From positions 1-64,000 of the forward strand of contig NZ_BSDJ01000016.1 in assembly GCF_027925525.1 (NCBI RefSeq): a DNA stretch of 64,000 bases, written 5' to 3'. The DNA comes from Paenibacillus tyrphae. GTDB taxonomy: Bacteria; Bacillota; Bacilli; Paenibacillales; NBRC-103111. The position numbers and the translations under genes were made by a program. How positions within the stretch are numbered: position 1 is the first letter of the stretch; each line of letters opens with the position of its first letter. A model generated the notes under the pieces. That model saw only the letters and a program-made list of their open reading frames with translations, did not search any database and was not told where the DNA came from. Below are positions 34,757 to 44,209 of the stretch, piece after piece.

Positions 34757-36185
34757 ACAAGAGCATCTCCGAGAGGCGATAAATGCCTTCTTCAATGGCG
34801 GCCTCATCTACTTTGGCAAAGCCTAGCACCCATCCCTTTCGTTTGCTTTCCAAGCAATACGTGCTAAGCGGATAAACTCGGACCCCGTGTTTGAGTGCTT
34901 GATTCGCTACGGCTTCTTCGTCAAAGGACGCTTCAGCTTCTAGCAGCATATGCAACCCCGTTTCTACACCGCTAAGCGTAAAACGTTGGCCCAGGCCGGT
35001 TGCGCTGATGATTTTCGTCATGGCTTCGTGCCTGCGGCGATAAACATTTCTGACTCTGCGCATATGACGTATAAAGTGGCCGTGCTCAATAAAGTGGGCA
35101 AGCGTTACTTGCTCCATAATCGGAAGATGCCGGTACAACAATTCCTGTACCCGGGCAATTTGGCGAATGGCCGCTTTGGGACCGACAATCGCCGATATTC
35201 GGATGCCGGGAGCAACCAGCTTGGAAAAACTCATCATATACAACGTGTTCTTGGGTAATTGGCTGAATAATGTGGGAAGTGGCTCGCCTCGGTAGCGGAA
35301 TTCACTGTCGTAGTCGTCCTCAATAATCCAAAATGGGCGCTGGGCGGCCAGATGCAGCAATTGCTGCCTGCGCGGTTCCGACATTATGACTCCGGTCGCG
35401 CACTGGTGCGAGGGAGTAACATAGACAAGCTTGGATTGCGGATGAATACGGTCTACTTGCAGACCGTGCTCATCGATAGGAACGGGAGCAACCTGCATGC
35501 GCCGATACTTCATCGCCATCCACGCCGCAGGGAAGCCGGGATCTTCCACTGAAACCGTCTCTCCTTCATGCAGGAGAGCTTGGGCGATTAAATCGATGCT
35601 ATGCTGAGCGCCCGAGGTTAATACAATTTGGTCGATATGCACGTGGACGCCACGCGTAAGCGACAAGTAGCGTTGAATTTGTTCGCGCAACGGCACGAAG
35701 CCGTAGGCATTGCCATAAGCCCAGTGAGCCAGGTCTGGCTCTGCCGTGGCTTGTACAAACGATTGCCTCCAGAGCTTATGAAAATGGTCATCCAAATAAG
35801 GTTCGTGTGGGCTGAAATCGATGAATGCATGGGTATTTTCTTTGCCTCTGAGCCAAGTTTGCAAATGACCGACAGTAGTGTTCAACATAGGCAATTCAGG
35901 TTGAAGAGGCCCTTGGGGCGAAGCGGTCTCGGAGGAAGGGGGACGGTACGTCCAATCACTAACTCTTGTTCCGCCACGACGAGAGGTGACGGTGTATCCG
36001 CGGCTATATAATTCCTCATAAACGATCTGGATGGTCGAACGTGACACCCCGACTAATTGGGCAAGTTCACGAGAGGGGAGCAGCAGTTCGCCTGGTGGCC
36101 ATTTTCCGGTGGTAATGTTATGGATCGCTTGATCCAGCAGTTGCTGCCAAATGGGACGGTTATCGTCTCGGTTTATTTTTAACAT
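34755..36185 (-). CDS. MocR/PdxR-type regulator (GntR HTH fused to aminotransferase domain)
   Basis: About 476 residues. The winged-helix GntR domain covers residues 1-75 ('LLLPSRELAQLVGVSRSTIQ' block); the rest is a fold-type-I aminotransferase-like domain whose PLP Lys is in 'MSFSKLVAPGIRIS'. Such proteins sense PLP or amino compounds and control vitamin B6 or amino-acid genes. The start at 36185 is set by GGAGG with good spacing. No pdxST genes are adjacent; the upstream flavin/PLP-oxidase-like gene on the same strand may be a target. Confidence 0.92.
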   Translation of the reverse strand: MLKINRDDNRPIWQQLLDQAIHNITTGKWPPGELLLPSRELAQLVGVSRSTIQIVYEELYSRGYTVTSRRGGTRVSDWTYRPPSSETASPQGPLQPELPMLNTTVGHLQTWLRGKENTHAFIDFSPHEPYLDDHFHKLWRQSFVQATAEPDLAHWAYGNAYGFVPLREQIQRYLSLTRGVHVHIDQIVLTSGAQHSIDLIAQALLHEGETVSVEDPGFPAAWMAMKYRRMQVAPVPIDEHGLQVDRIHPQSKLVYVTPSHQCATGVIMSEPRRQQLLHLAAQRPFWIIEDDYDSEFRYRGEPLPTLFSQLPKNTLYMMSFSKLVAPGIRISAIVGPKAAIRQIARVQELLYRHLPIMEQVTLAHFIEHGHFIRHMRRVRNVYRRRHEAMTKIISATGLGQRFTLSGVETGLHMLLEAEASFDEEAVANQALKHGVRVYPLSTYCLESKRKGWVLGFAKVDEAAIEEGIYRLSEMLL

Positions 36186-36396
36186 TTGGCAAACCTCCAA
36201 TGTGCTGCATTTCAATTATGGATTGTTCGAACCAATGAATTATGGATGTTTATGGCCTTCCAATCATTGAAATACTATCATGAAGGCAGCTGTGTTTGCA
36301 ATATGGAAGGATTATACAAAAGGCGAACCAAGAATCTTGTCCCAAAATCGATTAAGGAACATGGCGGGCTGCAGGGGATGGCCATACGGAACCGCG

Positions 36397-36942
36397 TCAG
36401 TTGTCGGAAACCGACCGCCCCGGGTAAAACATGTTTTGGCTGTCTATAGGATTCCCTTTCGCTGTTATCGTGTGCGGCCGCAAGCGATATACAGATACTG
36501 CTTGATGGTCAAGGGAGGAACGGTATTTCTCGACATGCACTTTCGATAACGGCCGGTCGTAAAAGCCTGGTACATATTTGTTCAGAAATTGTTGAAGAAC
36601 CTCTGTTGAATCGTCCGATTGGTCCACTTTCTCCACATTTCCAAACAGCATTACGCTCATGTAGGCAGTATCCGTTTTAGCCGGGACGGGAGCGGTCACG
36701 GTGCCATACTCTTCGAATACCGTAAAGCAAGCAAGATTATTTTGTTGTATGACGGAAATCTTTCTGCCACTACTTAGTCCGTGAAAGTAAATGCATTTAT
36801 TCCACCAAACGTAATTCAATGGCACGACGTATGGCTGAAGTCCATCTGCCAGACCCAATAAGCCAGATCTGGTTTTTGTCAAGAAAAGGTCTATCTTTTC
36901 CTGATCCTCGCAGTTTCTTTGTGCATGAATCATAGGTCTCAT
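36397..36942 (-). CDS. Pyridoxamine 5'-phosphate oxidase-family flavoprotein
   Basis: About 181 residues. The split-barrel FMN-binding fold is indicated by 'LLGLADGLQPYVVPLNYVWWNKCIYFHGLSSGRK' in outline and the closing 'VEKYRSSLDHQAVSVYRLRPHTITAK'. This is the NimA/PPOX-like group, which bind FMN or heme and whose reactions vary. The start at 36942 follows AGGAAGCGG; the earlier ATG at 36969 lacks a site. It lies upstream of the MocR gene in the same direction. Confidence 0.85.
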   Translation of the reverse strand: MRPMIHAQRNCEDQEKIDLFLTKTRSGLLGLADGLQPYVVPLNYVWWNKCIYFHGLSSGRKISVIQQNNLACFTVFEEYGTVTAPVPAKTDTAYMSVMLFGNVEKVDQSDDSTEVLQQFLNKYVPGFYDRPLSKVHVEKYRSSLDHQAVSVYRLRPHTITAKGNPIDSQNMFYPGRSVSDN

Positions 36943-37108
36943 ATTGAGCCGCTTCCTTTCTGTTTCCAAATGAATACGCGAATTTTGCTGCCATGATTTT
37001 ATACTATCTTATTTTTGATGGTTTACTATATCCAAAACAAGGTGATTTGAGCAGTCCATATTGGAACCTTTGTTCGTTAATGGGGCGATTTTGCTAATGA
37101 TAATCCCG

Positions 37109-38050
37109 TCACGCTCCGGAAATAAACGGAGAGCTGGCATTAAACCGCTCTTCCAGTTCATCCCAATGGGGAGTGGGGACGTTGGACCGTTCTTTCCAAT
37201 CGCGAAACACGCGGTTTAAAGCGGCGATTTCGTAGGGGGAACCGTCGACCAGCCGACTGGCCGGCAGCATATGATATATTTTTAGAAGCAGCCGCAGTAG
37301 CGTTGGGTGTTTACGAATCAATGAAGCTTGAACGGCCGGTGTTAAGGGATAACCCTGGGCTTCCAGCACGCGGAAGCCTTCGTCCATGGCCGCAATCATT
37401 TGCCGCAGCAGCTTATCGTCCCTGGCGATTTTTGTAATTTGGCGCTCATGGATAATCGTTACAAAGCCCAGCGCTACAATGGGCACAATATGGTTCTTCA
37501 GCCAAGCGTCTATATTTTCGTGATAGACAAGTTTGTATTTGGTTTTCGCAAACGCCTGATCAATCGCGGCCTGAAAGGGAATCGGACCATCCAAACCGCC
37601 GAGCACCATCTGTACGCCTCCGCGGATACAGACGGTCCGCCCGTTTTCCCTGCTTCCGGCGCTAATTTGGAACCCGAAGGCGATATTTTTGTGCGTATCG
37701 CTATGCACCTCCAAGTAATTTTGCATATCATGGGCATCCGTATTATTACCCACCAGAACGATATCGCTGCTCCGATTGTTGGCCAGGATAGGCAGTACCG
37801 CCGGGAAATCCGTATATTTCATGACGACAAAGATGAGATCGTAGATATCGCCCGCTTCCAGCGTCCGGATGACGCGTACCGGATCCACCGTCGTTTTCCG
37901 CTGAAAATAATGGCGGATGACAAGCCCCTCTTTCTCCAGCTCCTCCGCCCGTTTTCCTCTGGCCAATACGGTCACATGATTGCCCCCGCGCACAAGAACA
38001 TGGGCCAAATAACTGCCTATAACTCCTGCTCCATAAACCAGTACTCTCAT
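37109..38050 (-). CDS. Ketopantoate reductase-family (PanE/ApbA) oxidoreductase
   Basis: About 313 residues. Rossmann start 'MRVLVYGAGVIGSYLAHVLVRGGNHVTVLARG' in outline binds NADPH. The C-terminal helical domain is present. True ketopantoate reductase makes pantoate for coenzyme A; many Bacillales paralogues have other 2-oxoacid substrates, and the low fit in the C-terminal part argues for such a paralogue. The start at 38050 follows GAGGATAA. It is divergent from a TetR gene, probably its regulator. Confidence 0.86.
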   Translation of the reverse strand: MRVLVYGAGVIGSYLAHVLVRGGNHVTVLARGKRAEELEKEGLVIRHYFQRKTTVDPVRVIRTLEAGDIYDLIFVVMKYTDFPAVLPILANNRSSDIVLVGNNTDAHDMQNYLEVHSDTHKNIAFGFQISAGSRENGRTVCIRGGVQMVLGGLDGPIPFQAAIDQAFAKTKYKLVYHENIDAWLKNHIVPIVALGFVTIIHERQITKIARDDKLLRQMIAAMDEGFRVLEAQGYPLTPAVQASLIRKHPTLLRLLLKIYHMLPASRLVDGSPYEIAALNRVFRDWKERSNVPTPHWDELEERFNASSPFISGA

Positions 38051-38224
38051 GCTGTTATCCTCGCTTTCATATTTAATGAACATTTGTTGTATAATTGACG
38101 TTTGTTGATTACAATTACGATAGCATCCGGTGAAACATCGGATCAATCGGTAATATTTTTGATTTTGTTGAGTATTCAACAAATGCGCTCAGATTGTCTA
38201 AAAAAGGAGCAGAGAGAAAGAGTT

Positions 38225-38785
38225 ATGGACAGACGAATTCTAAAAACGAGGCAGGCGATCATGGAAGCTTTTGTCGGACTGATGGAGGAGAAAAGCTTTG
38301 AGAAGATCACGATTCATGCAATCGCGGACCGGGCGAATGTAAACCGGGGGACCGTCTATTTGCACTTTACGGATAAGTACGATCTGCTGGACCAGTGCAT
38401 CGAGACGTACTTGCAGTTATTGTATGAAAGCTGCATGCCTGACGGGGATCCAAGCAAGGTGGCTGCAAAAGCTTTACTGCTTCGCACGTTCGAATTTTTG
38501 GAGCGCCACGCCTCCATCTACTCCACGCTAATGACGAGCAAGGGGATACCCGCCTTCCGCAAGCGGATGATCGCGATGATGGAACGGGGCATCGAGGAGC
38601 ATATCAAAAGCTGCGGCATCAGCCCGGGCCTAAACCGGGAAATCGTCGTTCAATTTCTGGCCGCCGCGGTCTCCGGTCTGGTGGAATGGTGGATTGTTCA
38701 ATCGATGCCTTACACTCCAAAGGAAATGGTGGAACAATTGATGCTGATCCTGGAGCGGAATTTGATCCTGCCGGAGCAGCCTTGA
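38225..38785 (+). CDS. TetR-family regulator
   Basis: 187 residues. The helix-turn-helix is in 'IHAIADRANVNRGTVYLHFTDKYDLLDQ'-type sequence (about residues 25-55), followed by a helical ligand domain with a TetR_C_33-like C-terminus. The ATG at 38225 was chosen over an in-frame ATG at 38183. Divergent transcription from the ketopantoate-reductase-like gene suggests it controls that gene and itself. Confidence 0.9.
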   Translation: MDRRILKTRQAIMEAFVGLMEEKSFEKITIHAIADRANVNRGTVYLHFTDKYDLLDQCIETYLQLLYESCMPDGDPSKVAAKALLLRTFEFLERHASIYSTLMTSKGIPAFRKRMIAMMERGIEEHIKSCGISPGLNREIVVQFLAAAVSGLVEWWIVQSMPYTPKEMVEQLMLILERNLILPEQP

Positions 38786-38852
38786 TGGGGATCATTTTAT
38801 TGAATTTAATTTGAATTGAAGCCCAATCTTTTTTTGCATCGCAGAAAAAATA

Positions 38853-38868
38853 TGATAACCGGTTGACA
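38853..38868. promoter_or_regulatory. LacI-type operator O1
   Basis: TGATAACCGGTTGACA, a 16-bp near-palindrome with a central CG typical of LacI-family sites; it contains the -35 box of the ABC operon promoter. Confidence 0.75.
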
Positions 38869-38892
38869 TACGATATGACAACCGGTTATCAT
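38863..38892 (+). promoter_or_regulatory. Promoter of the sugar ABC transporter operon
   Basis: TTGACA (38863-38868) and TATCAT (38887-38892) are separated by 18 bases, each embedded in an operator. Confidence 0.75.
38876..38891. promoter_or_regulatory. LacI-type operator O2
   Basis: TGACAACCGGTTATCA covers the -10 box; its centre is 23 bases from that of O1, placing both on about the same face of the helix. Confidence 0.75.
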
Positions 38893-38948
38893 AAATGTGA
38901 AACAAGGATGAATGCGCATTCAAAAACGATAGTCAGGGGGGAAAGATT

Positions 38949-40286
38949 TTGAAAATTACGAAGAGCATCACATTGGGAATTTGTTCTGCTTTACTGCTTT
39001 CTTCATTGGCGGCTTGCTCCAAAAACGATACTTCAAGCCCTTCGGCGGAAGCGACCAAACAGACCAAAGACGTTAAGATCACTTTCTTTAATACTTCAGC
39101 CGAAGTAAACAATGTATTTGAGGACCTGTTTAAAACGTATCATGAGCTGAATCCCAATGTGAGCATAGAATTGATTCCGACGCCAATCGGCGGAGGACAA
39201 TTGGAAAAATTTCAATCGTTATTAGCTTCCGGCAACCCGGCCACGATCGCCAATCTTGACCCGGCAACCATTTTACAATTTAAAGACAAGTTTGCGGACC
39301 TGGAGTCGGAGAAAGCGAAATACGAAAAGCTAACGAAGCAAGGGGCGGTTGACGGAGCTCTGCTGGACGGAAAGTTCCTTGGCGTTCCATGGACTGCCCA
39401 GGGATACGGCTTGCTATATAACAAAAGAGTTGTAGAGGAGGCGATCGGAGGGACCTTTGATCCGGCCTCTGTGAAAACCCGCAATGACTTGGAAGCGTTG
39501 TTTAATAAAATTGAAGCCTCTGGCAAGGCTCCGGTGACGATTCACGGAGCGGATTGGTCTCTGGGCGCTCACTACCTGGGATTGGCGTATTCATTGCAAT
39601 CGAAGAACGTGGATGAGAACCGCAAATTCGTAGAGGGCCTGAAAAAGGGCGATATCCAATTGGCGAACAATCCTCAATTTAGCGGATTGATGGATACCTT
39701 CGACTTGTTGAAAAAATACAATGCGAGAAAAAATGACCCGCTTGTTGCAGACTACATGAAAGACAGCGGGGATTTCGCAAAAGGCAACACGGCGTTCTAC
39801 TTCATGGGAGATTGGACTTGGTCTGTCATCGGAACGTTAGAAGGACGAGACAAAGAGTTTGGCATGATTCCGGTGCCGATTAGCAATAATCCGACAGACT
39901 ACGGCAATACGCAAGTAGCTTACAGCGAACCGAAATTGTTGGCTGTTGATAAATCGGGGTCCACTCCCGAGCAGCAAAATGCCGCCAAAGCGTTCATCGA
40001 ATGGATGGTGACAAGCGAGCAGGGGCAATCGGCGATCGTTAATAAAATGGGTCTTTCCATGCCTTATAAGGAGGTAAAGGTAAAGGGTACGAATGTGATA
40101 TCCGATGCCGTAACCAAATATGTAGATCAAGGACAAATTATTAATATCGGAGTGATCAACTATCTTCCGACAGACTGGTGGTCGAAGACGGGAGCGTCTA
40201 TGCAAAAATATTTGGTAGGAAAGATCGATCGCAAGGGACTCGCGGATGAAGTTCAAATGTATTGGAAATCATATTCCGGGAAATAA
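38949..40286 (+). CDS. Sugar ABC transporter substrate-binding lipoprotein (first copy)
   Basis: 445 residues. The type II signal peptide ends in 'LSSLAACSKN', so the Cys is lipidated and the protein is anchored outside the membrane. The remainder is an extracellular solute-binding family 1 (MalE-like) fold. It is clearly paralogous to the second binding protein at 49551, sharing blocks such as 'RVVEEAIGGTFDPASVKTR' and 'TSEQGQ'. TTG start behind GGGGGGAAAG. First gene of the importer operon; permeases follow after a hairpin. Confidence 0.93.
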   Translation: MKITKSITLGICSALLLSSLAACSKNDTSSPSAEATKQTKDVKITFFNTSAEVNNVFEDLFKTYHELNPNVSIELIPTPIGGGQLEKFQSLLASGNPATIANLDPATILQFKDKFADLESEKAKYEKLTKQGAVDGALLDGKFLGVPWTAQGYGLLYNKRVVEEAIGGTFDPASVKTRNDLEALFNKIEASGKAPVTIHGADWSLGAHYLGLAYSLQSKNVDENRKFVEGLKKGDIQLANNPQFSGLMDTFDLLKKYNARKNDPLVADYMKDSGDFAKGNTAFYFMGDWTWSVIGTLEGRDKEFGMIPVPISNNPTDYGNTQVAYSEPKLLAVDKSGSTPEQQNAAKAFIEWMVTSEQGQSAIVNKMGLSMPYKEVKVKGTNVISDAVTKYVDQGQIINIGVINYLPTDWWSKTGASMQKYLVGKIDRKGLADEVQMYWKSYSGK

Positions 40287-40309
40287 GGACTTGACTCGCT
40301 GAGAGGTAG

Positions 40310-40350
40310 AAGATGGGTGACTAGGCTCCGCCTTTGCTCCCCATCTTTTA
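40310..40350 (+). terminator. Hairpin between binding protein and permease genes
   Basis: AAGATGGG (40310-40317) pairs with CCCATCTT (40340-40347) with an inner AGGC/GCCT, followed by TTACTT. A partial terminator or mRNA stabiliser that would make more binding protein than permease. Confidence 0.6.
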
Positions 40351-40392
40351 CTTAAAGGCATTTAAAATCCTGGTTGTAAAGGGTGCGGCATC

Positions 40393-41274
40393 ATGAAGAA
40401 AAACATATTTATAAGGAATGCAGGAATCTTTTTGCTTTTCGGGGCTCCTTCCATTTTTGCGTTTGCTGCTGTTGTCTTGATCCCGTTTCTGGTGGGATTA
40501 TATTTGACGTTTACGAATTGGGATGTGCGAACGACCAGCAGTTCATTCATTGGTTTGACTAATTACGCAAAGGTGTTTCATGATAACGTATTTCTTACCC
40601 AATTGTGGTTTACCGTCAAATATGCGTTATGTACCGTATTGATCTCCAATATCGTGGCTTTCTTCATCGCGCTGGCGTTGACTAGAGGTGTGAAAGGGGA
40701 GAAATGGCTTCGAACGGGATTTTTTACACCGAATTTGATCGGCGGAATCGTACTGGGTTATTTATGGCAGACTCTATTCTCGCAAGTATTGCCGTATCTG
40801 GGCAATAAATACGGATGGTCCCTGTTTCAATCGTCTTGGTTGACCGATACGGATACGGCCTTTTGGGCGCTTGTCATTGCAACGGCTTGGCAATTGGTCG
40901 GTTATCTTATGCTCATCTATATAGCCGGCTTCTCTGGCGTTCCTAACGACGTATTGGAGGCCGCCAGTATGGATGGAGCGAACAACGCTACGATACTTCG
41001 CAGAATCATTTTGCCGCTTTCGATTCCCGCAATCGTCATAAGCATATTCATTTCCATTTCGCGGTCATTTTTAGCTTATGATATAAATCTGGCTTTAACC
41101 AAAGGCGGACCGTTCCATTCGACCGAGATGGCTTCGTACCATATCGTGCAAAAAGCGTTTCTGTCTAATCAATTTGGAACGGGTCAGGCCGAAGCGGTTG
41201 TCTTGTTTGCCGTGATAGCCTTGCTTGCGCTTACTCAATCCTACCTGCTGAAGAAACTGGAGGTCGAATCATGA
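40393..41274 (+). CDS. Sugar ABC transporter permease, MalF type
   Basis: 293 residues with six membrane segments. The ATPase-contact EAA loop is 'EAASMDGANNATILRRIILP' near residues 195-214. It forms the channel with the following permease. No ATPase gene is present in the cluster, so a shared ATPase of the MsmX type must be encoded elsewhere. Overlaps the next gene by four bases. Confidence 0.95.
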   Translation: MKKNIFIRNAGIFLLFGAPSIFAFAAVVLIPFLVGLYLTFTNWDVRTTSSSFIGLTNYAKVFHDNVFLTQLWFTVKYALCTVLISNIVAFFIALALTRGVKGEKWLRTGFFTPNLIGGIVLGYLWQTLFSQVLPYLGNKYGWSLFQSSWLTDTDTAFWALVIATAWQLVGYLMLIYIAGFSGVPNDVLEAASMDGANNATILRRIILPLSIPAIVISIFISISRSFLAYDINLALTKGGPFHSTEMASYHIVQKAFLSNQFGTGQAEAVVLFAVIALLALTQSYLLKKLEVES

Positions 41275-42098
41275 ACCATGCTCGACAATCAACCTCACAA
41301 ATCAAATCAGCATTGCTGTATATTCTTTTATTCGTATTTTTAACTCCCTTCTTATTGGTCGTCATGAATTCTTTCAAAAAAACGCAGCAGTTTGTGGAAA
41401 ATCCTTTGTCTCCCCCTAAAGCCCTGCTTTTCGGAAACTATATCAGCGCGTATAAAAGTATGGACTTTATGCAAGGATTTCTAAATTCTTTCGTTATTAC
41501 GGCGGTTGCCGTTTTCATCATTCTTATTTTCTCGTCGATGACAGGTTATTTGTTCGTTCGCTTCAAATGGAAGCTAAACGCCATACTATTCTTTATCATG
41601 CTGGCATCCATGGCGCTTCCGTTCCAGGTCATCATGATCCCGCTGGTCATGTTGTACGGAAAGCTGGACCTGTTGAATATGAAAGCAACTTTGCTGTTTA
41701 TGTATTTGGGGTTTGGCGTGCCGTTTGGCGTATTTACGTTCCACGGGTTCATCAAAGGGATTCCTTATGAATTGGAAGAATCGGCTTTTATCGAGGGAAG
41801 CTCAAGGCTGAGAACGTTTTTCCAGATTATTTTGCCGCTGCTGAGACCGGTCTTCGTAACGCTAATCGTATTGGATGTGCTCTGGATCTGGAACGATTAT
41901 TTGTTGCCCAGCCTGGTTTTGCTGTCGCCGGAACAGAGAACGCTGCCTCTCTCTACGTTTTCTTTTTTCTCGTCTTACTCCGTTGACTACGGTCCCTTGA
42001 TGGCAGGATTGGTTATGACAATTATACCGGTGCTGATTCTATATCTTTTTCTTCAAAAACAGATCGTCAAAGGAATTACGGAAGGGGCCCTGAAATAA
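41271..42098 (+). CDS. Sugar ABC transporter permease, MalG type
   Basis: 275 residues with six membrane segments and the EAA-type loop 'EESAFIEGSSRLRTFFQIILP' in outline. Its ATG overlaps the stop of the first permease, so the two are made in step. A LacI regulator gene follows 79 bases later with a TATAAT of its own near 42145. Confidence 0.95.
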   Translation: MNHARQSTSQIKSALLYILLFVFLTPFLLVVMNSFKKTQQFVENPLSPPKALLFGNYISAYKSMDFMQGFLNSFVITAVAVFIILIFSSMTGYLFVRFKWKLNAILFFIMLASMALPFQVIMIPLVMLYGKLDLLNMKATLLFMYLGFGVPFGVFTFHGFIKGIPYELEESAFIEGSSRLRTFFQIILPLLRPVFVTLIVLDVLWIWNDYLLPSLVLLSPEQRTLPLSTFSFFSSYSVDYGPLMAGLVMTIIPVLILYLFLQKQIVKGITEGALK

Positions 42099-42176
42099 AA
42101 TCCCCGTACCCTTTCGAGGCTGAAAATGCGATAAAAAAAGTGTATAATTGCCTTAAAAAAGTTAAGGTGTGCATCT

Positions 42177-43166
42177 ATGCCCAAAATCGAAGATGTAGCT
42201 GCGAAAGCAGGGGTTTCGGTAACGACGGTCTCCCGCGTGCTCAATAACCGGGGATATATCAGTCAAGCGACACGGGATAAGGTAGCTCAGGCCATGAAGG
42301 AGCTAAATTATCAGCCAAATGAAATGGCTCGTTCCCTGTTTAGAAAAAAATCGAATATGATCGGTCTGATTATTCCTACAGTATCTCATCCTTTTTTTAG
42401 CGAGCTGGTTTATCATCTTGAGTATTATGCCGATCAAAAAGGGTATAAAGTGCTGCTATGCAATTCCAATCGCGATATTTCGAAAGAACGCAAGTATATC
42501 GACATGTTGAAAAAGAATCAAGTGGACGCCATCGTTATGGGAAGCAATGTGCAGGACGTCAAGCATTATCTCAATTTAAATTTGCCGATCATCTCATTTG
42601 ATCGTACGGTTGCCAATAATATTCCCATCGTTACTTCCGATAATTATACGGGAGGCAGACTCGCATCCCGATTATTGGTCGACAAGGGCTGCCGCAAGCT
42701 GGCGCATATTTCTGGCGGAGTAGGCGGGCCGAATCACGCCGCATTGCTGGCGAGCAAGAGATTTCAAGGATTTAGGGACGAGCTTCCGGATACCGGAATC
42801 GAACATGTTAGCTTGGAGCTGGAGATTGCCGGTTTAGGCGATAAGCGAAATGTGGATGAGCTTGTGCGATTTTTTCAAGAGCATCCGGATGCGGACGGAG
42901 TATTTGCCACCAGCGACGTCCTGGCTGCCTTGGTCATTCAAGCTTGTCATCAATTAAAGAAAACAATCCCGCAAGAAATGAAAATTATCGGGTATGACGA
43001 CGTGGGAATCGCATCCTTGGTTTGGCCCCGCCTGACATCCATAAGGCAGCCTGTTCGGGAAATGAGCGAATGCGCCGTTGAATTGATTGTTAAGCTGCTC
43101 CAAGGGGAAGAGGTCTCTATGATAAATTCGTTTCCGGTCACGCTTATACAGCGGGATACGACATGA
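42177..43166 (+). CDS. LacI-family regulator (first copy)
   Basis: 329 residues. N-terminal HTH 'MPKIEDVAAKAGVSVTTVSRVLNNRGY' in outline, hinge 'NEMARSLFRKKSNMIGLIIP', then a periplasmic-binding-protein-like effector domain. The recognition helix is nearly the same as in the second LacI at 44210 (VSVTT-SRVLNNRGY), so both probably bind the TGNYAACCGGTTRNCA sites at 38853, 38876 and 43254. The effector is presumably the imported sugar or a breakdown product. Confidence 0.94.
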   Translation: MPKIEDVAAKAGVSVTTVSRVLNNRGYISQATRDKVAQAMKELNYQPNEMARSLFRKKSNMIGLIIPTVSHPFFSELVYHLEYYADQKGYKVLLCNSNRDISKERKYIDMLKKNQVDAIVMGSNVQDVKHYLNLNLPIISFDRTVANNIPIVTSDNYTGGRLASRLLVDKGCRKLAHISGGVGGPNHAALLASKRFQGFRDELPDTGIEHVSLELEIAGLGDKRNVDELVRFFQEHPDADGVFATSDVLAALVIQACHQLKKTIPQEMKIIGYDDVGIASLVWPRLTSIRQPVREMSECAVELIVKLLQGEEVSMINSFPVTLIQRDTT

Positions 43167-43253
43167 ATACTCGCATGGGAATTTGACGAGGGATGAACAA
43201 AATAGCGGACGCGTGGCTTCGGGACAGAAGCCGGCATCCGGTTGCGCCCTTAG

Positions 43254-43269
43254 TGTCAACCGGTTGACA
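43254..43269. promoter_or_regulatory. LacI-type operator O3
   Basis: TGTCAACCGGTTGACA is a perfect 16-bp palindrome upstream of the seven-gene unit. It contains a TTGACA; the matching -10 is weak. Confidence 0.75.
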
Positions 43270-43334
43270 CATCATTGCGTCATTACTGTCCCAAAATCAA
43301 TCTTAAAATCGAGGATCGAAATGGGGAGTGAACC

Positions 43335-44162
43335 GTGCTTCGGGAATCGAATGAAAGAGAGCCCGCAATCCGGCTCATAACCAGGGCGGACGATTGCGGC
43401 AGCTCTCATTCGGCTAATGTAGGCATCGCAGAGTCTTTAAAAGCCGGATTTATAAAAAATGTCTCTTTAATGGCTCCTTGCCGCTTTATAGAAGAAGCCG
43501 CAGAAATGCTGATCGGACATGAAGATGTTTGCTTTGGTTTGCATGCGACTTTGAACGCGGAATGGGATCAAGTAAAGTGGGGGCCCGTTCTGCCGATTTC
43601 ACAAGTCTCTACCTTAGTCGACGAGAACGGAATGTTTACGTCTTCTCCGCAAGTATTTGAGGCGCAAAAGCCTGATTTGGACGAGATCATGCTGGAGATT
43701 CAGGCACAGCTGGACAAGCTTAGACGGCTGGGGTTCCGAATCGCTTATGTCGATACCCACATGTTTCCGGAGTACCATGTGCCCGGTATGGAAGATCGAA
43801 TGATGGAATGGGCGGATAAAGAGGGATTGTTATACTGGAACCGTTTTTGCTCTTCTTTACGACGGGTAGAAAAAACGGATCATCTTATTGACGATATCGT
43901 TTCGCGCCTTAAAGCCGCTGATAAGGGACAATATTTAGTTGTCGGTCATCCGGCGATCGATACCTGCGAAATGAGAATGCTGGGGAATAAACACATTTCC
44001 GGGGATGAGCTTGCCGCCGGCAGAGTGTTGGAGGCGAGGCTTTTCACCGATCCGCGAATCCTGCAGCTATGCAAGGAGAAAGGAATCGTTCCCATTCGAT
44101 ACGACGAAGCGTCCGTGATCACGGAGAGGCTGCCCCCGCTTGATGAATGGTTTTTCTTGTGA
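43335..44162 (+). CDS. YdjC/ChbG-family carbohydrate deacetylase
   Basis: 275 residues. The N-terminal catalytic Asp pair is in 'ITRADDCGSSHSANVGI'; metal-binding His residues are in 'CFGLHATLNAEW' and 'VDTHMFPEYH'; 'VGHPAID' closes the site. ChbG-type enzymes remove acetyl groups from N- or O-acetylated sugars. The GTG at 43335 follows GGGGAGTG. First gene after operator O3. The true substrate here is unknown; an acetylated disaccharide is the inference from its neighbours. Confidence 0.85.
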   Translation: MLRESNEREPAIRLITRADDCGSSHSANVGIAESLKAGFIKNVSLMAPCRFIEEAAEMLIGHEDVCFGLHATLNAEWDQVKWGPVLPISQVSTLVDENGMFTSSPQVFEAQKPDLDEIMLEIQAQLDKLRRLGFRIAYVDTHMFPEYHVPGMEDRMMEWADKEGLLYWNRFCSSLRRVEKTDHLIDDIVSRLKAADKGQYLVVGHPAIDTCEMRMLGNKHISGDELAAGRVLEARLFTDPRILQLCKEKGIVPIRYDEASVITERLPPLDEWFFL

Positions 44163-44209
44163 CAGCTCAAATCCAAAACGGCGGCTGTCTGATACAAGGA
44201 GGAGCTTTG

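Noticed and set aside
43254-43269. CcpA catabolite-repression site
   Set aside because: The 16-bp palindrome with AACCGGTT does not fit the 14-bp cre consensus and matches the two importer sites instead.
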